The translations under genes were made by a program, and so were the position numbers. This document shows, one piece after another, positions 6,960 to 12,255 of a stretch of 12,255 nucleotides of DNA. The stretch is taken from positions 1 to 12,255 of the forward strand of contig JABMPI010000025.1 of NCBI GenBank assembly GCA_013203755.1. Reading direction: 5' to 3'. The notes below the pieces were generated by a model that was not told the origin of the DNA, made no database searches, and saw only the letters and a list, made by a program, of their open reading frames with translations. Each line of letters starts with the position of its first letter. Within the stretch, counting starts at the first letter, position 1. The stretch comes from Bacteroidota bacterium. Lineage in GTDB: Bacteria > Bacteroidota > Bacteroidia > Bacteroidales > Prolixibacteraceae.

Positions 6960-6977
6960 TTCAAAATATATTTTGAA
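6960..6977. repeat. Perfect 18-bp palindrome TTCAAAATATATTTTGAA
   Basis: All 18 bases are self-complementary. It lies 46 bp or less upstream of the candidate -7 box at 7006, a position where an activator or repressor of the 7190 gene could bind. It is AT-rich apart from one C-G pair in each half, so chance symmetry is possible but not likely at this length. Confidence 0.5.
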
Positions 6978-7005
6978 ATTTTTAGTACTTTGTATTGCAT
7001 GGTAT

Positions 7006-7013
7006 TATCTTTT
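7006..7013 (+). promoter_or_regulatory. Candidate -7 box TATCTTTT for the WM-repeat gene
   Basis: TATCTTTT differs from the TAnnTTTG consensus at the last base only. It would give a leader of about 170 bases. No properly spaced TTG at -33 is visible, so the true start may lie elsewhere in the region. Confidence 0.25.
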
Positions 7014-7176
7014 ATTCGTATGTTTGCATAACAAGAAACAGTGCAAAAGAAAGTACAATCTTAAAAAAAGTTCTATAAAAGTGTAACGAAATAAAATCTG
7101 AAGCGTATTAATAGCGAAACAGAAAATAAAAAAGCAGAAACAAAAAAGTTCAAGTAGGAAAACAAAAAACAAAAGC

Positions 7177-7182
7177 AGGAGG
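7177..7182 (+). promoter_or_regulatory. Strong Shine-Dalgarno site AGGAGG
   Basis: AGGAGG lies 7 bases before the ATG at 7190, an ideal spacing. Genes of this phylum, including the others in this window, generally lack such a site and rely on A-rich leaders, so it fixes the start of this gene and suggests high or specially controlled translation. Confidence 0.7.
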
Positions 7183-7189
7183 AAAAGTC

Positions 7190-7777
7190 ATGAAAGCAAC
7201 AAACAATGATCAGAAAGCAATTTTAAAATCACTCGCAGTAATAGTAAGTTTTGTTCTAATTAGTTTTACAGTAAGTGCACAGGGTTTTTGGGAATCACTT
7301 TTAGAAAACACCACTTTCAACGAAATTGCTTTGGCAATGGCAGAAAGTAATTCTGAAACAAATAACGGATCAACAGATGCTTCCAGTACCGCCGATATTG
7401 ATGCATTTGCCAGTTTATTGGAAGAAGAAATTGAAGAGTCTTTAGAACTGGAAAACTGGATGACAGATGAAGCAAATTTCACATCTTCTTTTACAATTGA
7501 AGAAGAAATTGAAAGTCCGTTGGAAATTGAAGATTGGATGAAAGACGAATCGTATTTTAGTGGAACTTCAATGAGCTTTGAAGTAGAAACTGAACAAGCT
7601 TTAGAAATTGAAAATTGGATGTTAGATACTGAAAAATTTATTACTAAGAATAGCGACACAAAAAGAAAATCCACATCGAAATATATCACAGGTGACAATT
7701 ACACTTTCGAGCATATAGACGATTACAAATTAAAACTAGAGCCTTGGATGACAGACAATAGAATTTGGAGCAATTAA
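7190..7777 (+). CDS. Small acidic exported protein with four LE-x-WM-x-D repeats, function unknown
   Basis: The 195-residue product has a cleavable signal peptide (hydrophobic 14-28, cleavage probably after VSA at 28-30) and no lipobox, so it should be periplasmic or secreted. The mature chain carries four copies of a roughly 16-residue motif: EESLELENWMTDEANF (82-97), ESPLEIEDWMKDESYF (108-123), EQALEIENWMLDTEKF (135-150) and a diverged DYKLKLEPWMTDNRIW (178-193). The invariant core is L-x-x-E/L-x-WM-x-D followed by an aromatic residue. Spacing is 26 and 27 residues and then 43. The segment 52-70 is rich in Ser/Asn/Thr and probably flexible. No enzyme motif is present. It is a single-gene unit with a strong Shine-Dalgarno site and a strong terminator. 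I recall similar WM-containing small exported proteins in Bacteroidota, but no function. Confidence 0.8.
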   Translation: MKATNNDQKAILKSLAVIVSFVLISFTVSAQGFWESLLENTTFNEIALAMAESNSETNNGSTDASSTADIDAFASLLEEEIEESLELENWMTDEANFTSSFTIEEEIESPLEIEDWMKDESYFSGTSMSFEVETEQALEIENWMLDTEKFITKNSDTKRKSTSKYITGDNYTFEHIDDYKLKLEPWMTDNRIWSN

Positions 7778-7796
7778 CAGAAACAGAAAAAATTAG

Positions 7797-7831
7797 AAAA
7801 AAACGCTGGCAGTTCACCAGCGTTTTTTTTT
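7797..7831 (+). terminator. Intrinsic terminator of the WM-repeat gene
   Basis: CGCTGG (7804-7809) and CCAGCG (7817-7822) form a perfect GC-rich stem around a 7-base loop. An A run on the left and nine T residues at 7823-7831 extend the stem and supply the U tract. It begins 20 bp after the stop codon and separates this gene from the transporter gene. Confidence 0.92.
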
Positions 7832-7965
7832 GTCATTTAAACTGGTTTTCTCCTGCATTAGCTCCAGCAATCCGGGTTGTACATTCGGCTTTCTTTTATT
7901 ACATTGTCATTTCTAAAACTGTTTTAACATGCTAGTTAATTAGCGAACTAAACCTACTCTTAAAT

Positions 7966-9498
7966 ATGGAAAATCAATCCGCCGGCAAATCAACAAAAAT
8001 CCAGCGCTTAGCTTTAATTATAGCTCCGTTAATTAGTTTGTTAATTATACTCTTTGCCGACCTCGATCCTGAAAATAGAAAAGTTACTTATACATTGGCT
8101 ATTGCACTATTAATGGCGATTTGGTGGATTACCGAAGCAATTCCTTTGGCGGTTACGGCACTACTTCCAGTTGCACTTTTCCCATTGTTTGGTGTAGTTG
8201 ACGGAAAAACAATTTCTTCGATGTATTTCAACCACCTTATTTTCCTATTTATTGGTGGCTTCTTAATGGCATTTGCAATGGAACGCTGGAATTTGCACCG
8301 GCGTATTGCACTACGAATATTACTTTTGGTCGGAATAAGTCCCGGGCGAATTCTCTTGGGTTTTATGTTGGCAACATCATTTTTATCGATGTGGATGTCG
8401 AACACTGCAACTGCAATGATGATGGTTCCCATTGCTCTATCTATTATCTTAAAATTAGAAGAAAGTTTAGGAGAAGTAAATATGGGAAAGTATTCAATCG
8501 GATTACTTTTAGGAATTGCCTACTCGGCGTCAATTGGGGGAATTGCAACTTTAGTTGGAACCCCACCCAACCTTTCGTTTGCCCGAATAGTTAGCATCAT
8601 CTTCCCCAAAATGACAGAAATTTCGTTTGCAGATTGGTTTATTTTTGCCATTCCGGTAACCATTTTGCTTTTTATAGCTGTCTGGTTGTTATTATATTTT
8701 ATGTATCGGCCAAAAAATAGCTGGGACAATATTCGACTCTACGATTTCAAAAAAGAATATTCTGCCCTTGGAAAAGCAAAAATTGAAGAAAAAATTGTTT
8801 TAATTCTATTCATTATATTAGCCTTTCTCTGGATTTTTCGTTCAGGATTTACTATTCAGTCATTTGAAATACCGGGATGGTCGAAACTGTTTAAAACTCC
8901 ATCGTATATTAACGATGGAACGGTTGCAATATTTATTGCGCTTCTACTATTTATAATTCCATCAAAATCAAAAAAAGGAGAGCGGTTAATGAATTGGGAA
9001 ACAGCCAATAAAATTCCCTGGAATATTGTTTTGCTTTTTGGAGGTGGTTTTGCACTGGCACAAGGTTTTGTAGACTCCGGTCTCTCCGTTTGGTTTGGCG
9101 AACAACTGGCTGGCTTAGCAAATGTAGACCCCATTTATCTAACTTTAGCCAACGTAACAATGATGTCGTTTTTGACCGAATTGACATCGAATGTGGCAAC
9201 AACCGAAATGATACTTCCTATTTTAGCAGGACTTTCAACTGTTATAGAAATCAATCCTTTACTTTTAATGATTCCGGCAACATTAGCCGCTTCGCTGGCA
9301 TTTATGTTGCCAGTTGCCACCCCTCCAAATGCCATTATTTTTGGTACCAATCGTATTAAAATAAAAGACATGGTAAAAACCGGAATCCTTTTAAATATCA
9401 CTGGAATTATAATCGCAACTTTGGTAATGTACTTTTGGGGAACGATTGTTTTTGATATTGATGTATCTGTTTTCCCAGATTGGGCTGCGGTTGGGTGA
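7966..9498 (+). CDS. SLC13/DASS-family sodium-coupled anion (dicarboxylate or sulfate) transporter
   Basis: The 510-residue polytopic inner-membrane protein shows the DASS architecture. After a short N-terminus come hydrophobic helices from about residue 14. WWITEAIPLAVTALLPV (53-69) is a family signature. The two sodium/substrate hairpins carry SNTATAMMMVPIA (145-157) and ELTSNVATTEMILP (405-418), that is, the Ser-Asn-Thr and Ser-Asn-Val motifs, each preceded by a re-entrant segment. LVGTPPN (197-202) and VATPPNAIIFGTNRI (450-464) supply the matching unwound helices. The length is normal for bacterial members (450-520). Such proteins import C4-dicarboxylates, citrate or sulfate with sodium; the exact substrate is not set by these motifs. 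The gene lies 188 bp after the previous stop, behind a terminator, and converges on the sensor-regulator with only 23 bp between stop codons. A link between them is possible but unproven. Confidence 0.92.
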   Translation: MENQSAGKSTKIQRLALIIAPLISLLIILFADLDPENRKVTYTLAIALLMAIWWITEAIPLAVTALLPVALFPLFGVVDGKTISSMYFNHLIFLFIGGFLMAFAMERWNLHRRIALRILLLVGISPGRILLGFMLATSFLSMWMSNTATAMMMVPIALSIILKLEESLGEVNMGKYSIGLLLGIAYSASIGGIATLVGTPPNLSFARIVSIIFPKMTEISFADWFIFAIPVTILLFIAVWLLLYFMYRPKNSWDNIRLYDFKKEYSALGKAKIEEKIVLILFIILAFLWIFRSGFTIQSFEIPGWSKLFKTPSYINDGTVAIFIALLLFIIPSKSKKGERLMNWETANKIPWNIVLLFGGGFALAQGFVDSGLSVWFGEQLAGLANVDPIYLTLANVTMMSFLTELTSNVATTEMILPILAGLSTVIEINPLLLMIPATLAASLAFMLPVATPPNAIIFGTNRIKIKDMVKTGILLNITGIIIATLVMYFWGTIVFDIDVSVFPDWAAVG

Positions 9499-9521
9499 TA
9501 AGGAATATTGAAACTCTAGGC

Positions 9522-12191
9522 TCAAAACGACTTTGCATAATCACTGGGAGTCATTCCATACAGTTTGATAAAACTTTTGGTGAAATAATTGGGGTCGTTA
9601 AAACCGGTTTCGTATGCTACTTCATTTATCTTAAAATTACCTGTACGTAATAATTGTGCAGCTTTTTTCAAACGAATATTCCGAATGAATTCGGTGATAT
9701 TGAGGCCGGTAAGTGCTTTTATTTTTCGGTAAACCTGGGGTTGACTCAATCTCATTTGGGAACAAAAATTTTCAACATTAAAAGTCGAATCATCCAGATT
9801 GTTTTCCACACATTTAATGGCTTCATTCAAAAAGATTTGATCCGATGAATTTGACCCTGCTTCCTCAAAATTAGACGTTTCACTGGTATCAAATTTTTTC
9901 TGTAATCTGCGCCTTCCTTCAATCAGGTTTTCAATGTTTAAAATCAGATGCTGCAAATCAAAAGGCTTGGTAATATATGCATCGGCGCCAGCTTTTAATC
10001 CGTTCATATTGCTCTGGTTATCCGCAAGTGCTGATAGCAAAATTACCGGAATATGGCTGGTGCTGAACTCTTTTTTTATTTGTTCACAAAATTCAAAACC
10101 ATTGTTGTCAGGAAGCATTACATCGCACACAATTAACTCGGGATGCTTTGAAATTGCAAGTTCTTTCCCTTTTTTAGAATTATCTGTTCCTACAATCCGG
10201 TATTGTTCCGAAAGGATATCTTTTAGATAGAGTCTTAGGTTTTTATCATCTTCAATCAACAATAACAAAGGTTTTTGCCGATCTTCAGAAGTGTCGACGG
10301 TATTATACGTTACCGGAGAATATTCTCCAATGCTGGAAGTTAACAATTCTGTGTCAACCAATTGTCTTTCTTCTAATTTAATATCATCTCCAAAATGATT
10401 TTTACTCAATGGTATGTGAACAACAAAGGAGCTGCCTTTCCCCTGAGCACTATACACGGTTATTGAACCGTGATGAAGCTCAATATATTTTTTTGCAATT
10501 GCAAGCCCAAGCCCACTTCCTGAACTTTGGTAATTTTCAGAAGGATCGAGCTGATAAAATCGTTCAAATATTAAAGGAATTTTCTCTTCATCCATTCCAG
10601 CTCCATTATCCTTAACTGTAATTGTTGCTGCTTTGCCCAGCTTTTCATCATTAGTCGTTGCCAAACTAATGCTTATCTCACCTTCTTCTGATGTATGTTT
10701 AAACGCATTTGAAAGCAGGTTGTAAATCACTTTTTCAAGTTTCTCTTTGTCTGCCCATATTTTTAAATGGTCATGTTTAGATATAAAGGTAAACCTGTAT
10801 TTTCCGCGTGTAGCCAAATCGTTAAATAAAAAGGCTGTTTTTTGTACAAAGGAAACCATGTCGAATTTTGAAACACTCATTTTCATATTGTCCGTTTCCA
10901 CTTTCCTGAAATCCAGCAATTGATTGACAATTAGCAGAAGTTTTGAAGCATTTCCGTAAACAATGCTAAATTTTCGTTGAAGCTCCTTTGCACTTATGTG
11001 TTCAATTTTTGAAATCATTTCTTTAAGTGGACCAATAATCAGTGTTAATGGAGTTCTTAATTCATGCGATATACTTGTGAAGAACCTAAGTTTTGTCTGA
11101 TTCGCTTCTTTCACCTGTTCTGCCATTTGTATTAAGTTGTCGCGTTGTTTGCTAATTTTCTCATGCTGATTATTAAGCAGCTTATTTTTTTGTATTATTT
11201 TTTCACTCTGCTCAACAATTTTTTCGTTAATCTCTTTTAATTCCCTGTTTTGGTTTTCTATTTGTTCTTTTTGTTTTAAGAGTCTTTGTGTTTTCGCCTC
11301 AACTCTTTTCTCCAGCAATTTCTTTTGGCTTCTAATGTTTCTTAATCGGATGTAAAAAATGAGATAAATGAACAATACAAAAAGTATAAGAACGAATATT
11401 CGAAACCACCAGGTTTGCCAAAATGGGGGAGTAATAAATATCTCAACCGAAGCAGGAGTTTCGTTCCATATCCCATCTGAGTTTGACCCTTTTACTTTGA
11501 AAGTATAATGTCCGGGTTGTATATTGGTGTAGGTTGCAAAGCGCCGGTTGCCAGTTCTAATCCACTGGTCAGGTTCTCCATTTCTTGATAACGAATATTG
11601 GTACATGTTTCTTTCAGGAAGACTAAAACTCAAAGCTGTAAATTCGAAACTGAAAGTATTTTGTTTATGGTTTAAAACAAGCTGTTTTGTTTCACTAATA
11701 TGGCTGTCTAATATATCAGGATGCGATTCGGGGGTAATTGGTTTATACTGAATCTCCATTGCAGTAATAACTACCGGAGGAATAAAAGTGTTGGCTGTAA
11801 TCTTTTTCGGATCAAAAATATTTAATCCATCAATTCCGCCAAAATAAATTTTACCTTCCGCATCTTTGAAAAATGCCCCTTGATTATATTCATTGCTTTG
11901 AAGTCCATCTTCGTTTGTGTAATTCTGAAAACTGTTCGTAAGCGGAAGGTAACAGGAAATTCCTTTGTTTGTACTACACCATATTTTTCCGGTTTTGTCC
12001 GGAATAGCTGCATAAACTACATTATTGGAAAGTCCATTTTCATCTAAAAATCGGCGCATTTCGCCATTATTTGAGTTTAAATGATACAAACCCCGGTTGC
12101 TTCCAATCCAAATATTACCTGGAGTTGATTCACGAATTGAAAAAATTTTTTGAGGTGTATACTTAGTTACTAACTTTAATTTGCAAATATG
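9522..12191 (-). CDS. Hybrid two-component sensor-regulator (HTCS), sensor domain truncated or interrupted
   Basis: The frame is open from 12191 down to the stop at 9522-9524. Numbering from the TTG at 12089 (855 residues; an ATG follows at 12059), the order is: two to three Reg_prop propeller blades (GKIWCSTNKGI, GKIYFGGIDGL; another, GNIWIGSNRGL, lies upstream of this TTG), Y_Y_Y domain (155-222), membrane helix (229-249), long coiled coil (250-335), histidine kinase with H-box SHELRTP (His342), Asn461, DNGAG (494-498) and GSGLGLA, a receiver with acidic pair 614-615, phospho-acceptor Asp656, Ser686 and Lys708, and a C-terminal AraC-type helix-turn-helix domain (about 765-853). The catalytic half looks intact. 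Full HTCS proteins are about 1,300-1,400 residues with some fourteen blades; here a TAG at 12192-12194 and further stops block the frame. In the phylum these proteins sense glycans or oligosaccharides and activate utilisation genes. Confidence 0.88.
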   Translation of the reverse strand, partial: HICKLKLVTKYTPQKIFSIRESTPGNIWIGSNRGLYHLNSNNGEMRRFLDENGLSNNVVYAAIPDKTGKIWCSTNKGISCYLPLTNSFQNYTNEDGLQSNEYNQGAFFKDAEGKIYFGGIDGLNIFDPKKITANTFIPPVVITAMEIQYKPITPESHPDILDSHISETKQLVLNHKQNTFSFEFTALSFSLPERNMYQYSLSRNGEPDQWIRTGNRRFATYTNIQPGHYTFKVKGSNSDGIWNETPASVEIFITPPFWQTWWFRIFVLILFVLFIYLIFYIRLRNIRSQKKLLEKRVEAKTQRLLKQKEQIENQNRELKEINEKIVEQSEKIIQKNKLLNNQHEKISKQRDNLIQMAEQVKEANQTKLRFFTSISHELRTPLTLIIGPLKEMISKIEHISAKELQRKFSIVYGNASKLLLIVNQLLDFRKVETDNMKMSVSKFDMVSFVQKTAFLFNDLATRGKYRFTFISKHDHLKIWADKEKLEKVIYNLLSNAFKHTSEEGEISISLATTNDEKLGKAATITVKDNGAGMDEEKIPLIFERFYQLDPSENYQSSGSGLGLAIAKKYIELHHGSITVYSAQGKGSSFVVHIPLSKNHFGDDIKLEERQLVDTELLTSSIGEYSPVTYNTVDTSEDRQKPLLLLIEDDKNLRLYLKDILSEQYRIVGTDNSKKGKELAISKHPELIVCDVMLPDNNGFEFCEQIKKEFSTSHIPVILLSALADNQSNMNGLKAGADAYITKPFDLQHLILNIENLIEGRRRLQKKFDTSETSNFEEAGSNSSDQIFLNEAIKCVENNLDDSTFNVENFCSQMRLSQPQVYRKIKALTGLNITEFIRNIRLKKAAQLLRTGNFKINEVAYETGFNDPNYFTKSFIKLYGMTPSDYAKSF

Positions 12192-12255
12192 CTACATGTG
12201 GCTTTGCTACCATTCTTTCAGCAAGTTTGTGAAAAATTGAATCTTTGAAGATCGA

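Larger units (their letters stand above)
6802..7189 (+). other. 388-bp non-coding leader/spacer upstream of the WM-repeat gene
   Basis: No credible gene lies here. Just after the stop codon at 6801 there is a weak AT hairpin (TTTATTT at 6805-6811 with AAATAAA at 6815-6821), followed by T runs at 6828-6840 that may end the upstream transcript. Further on are two perfect palindromes, a candidate -7 box (TATCTTTT, 7006-7013) and a long A-rich, T-poor tract from about 7090 to 7175 that reads like an unstructured messenger leader before the Shine-Dalgarno site at 7177. Confidence 0.5.

Noticed and set aside
7210..7698. A 162-codon minus-strand frame opposite the WM-repeat gene
   Set aside because: It is Ser/Ile/Val-rich with no motif and mirrors the acidic codons (GAA, GAT) of the sense gene; the sense gene has a signal peptide, Shine-Dalgarno site and terminator.
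7932..7945. Near-palindrome GCTAGTTAATTAGC upstream of the transporter
   Set aside because: One symmetric pair is mismatched and the sequence is AT-rich and short, so it is too weak to call an operator.
8088..8432. Minus-strand and alternative-frame ORFs within the transporter gene (also around 8520-8729, 8856-9202 and 9135-9401)
   Set aside because: All are shadows of the transporter, which has a continuous, motif-rich frame with biased codon use.
12163..12255. A 30-residue minus-strand open frame at the right edge as a separate gene end
   Set aside because: It is too short to recognise and shows no family motif; it is mentioned only as part of the question about the interrupted sensor gene.

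Overview
The window looks like an ordinary chromosomal stretch of a marine-type Bacteroidota, possibly the Marinilabiliales/Prolixibacteraceae side of the phylum (inference). The reasons are AT-rich DNA, several lipoproteins with short lipoboxes, exact or near TAnnTTTG -7 boxes, general absence of Shine-Dalgarno sites, and a hybrid two-component system (periplasmic propeller, Y_Y_Y, kinase, receiver and AraC in one protein) that is characteristic of this phylum. No rRNA, tRNA, CRISPR, phage or transposase gene was found.

Layout. Left edge: the N-terminal part of a lipoprotein of the endonuclease/exonuclease/phosphatase family (minus, running off the edge at base 1), preceded by a YqaB-like HAD phosphatase (minus). 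Then comes a small four-helix membrane protein (plus), ending at 1824. Immediately after its stop codon lies a roughly 301-bp non-coding MITE-like element with nested inverted repeats and 4-bp flanking direct repeats. It sits between this gene and the convergent gene for a PQQ-type beta-propeller lipoprotein (minus, 2227-3453). Divergent from that is a class I/II PLP aminotransferase (plus, 3675-4964), closed by a strong bidirectional terminator shared with a stand-alone GroES-like protein (minus, 5052-5435).

Centre: a propeller-like lipoprotein gene (plus, 5507-6801) is split into two frames by an apparent one-base deletion near 5825. A 388-bp non-coding leader region with two perfect palindromes and an unusually good Shine-Dalgarno site precedes a small, acidic, exported protein built on four repeats of an unrecognised LE-x-WM-x-D motif (7190-7777), which ends in a textbook intrinsic terminator.

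Right: an SLC13/DASS sodium-coupled anion transporter (plus, 7966-9498) converges on a hybrid sensor-regulator (minus, 9522-12191). Its frame is interrupted at 12192-12194 after only two to three propeller blades, so its sensor half is missing, shifted into another frame, or replaced.

The genes do not form one evident pathway; most appear to be single transcription units with their own terminators. The parts most worth a second look are the nested repeat element, the WM-repeat exported protein with its unusual leader, and the two apparently damaged genes.
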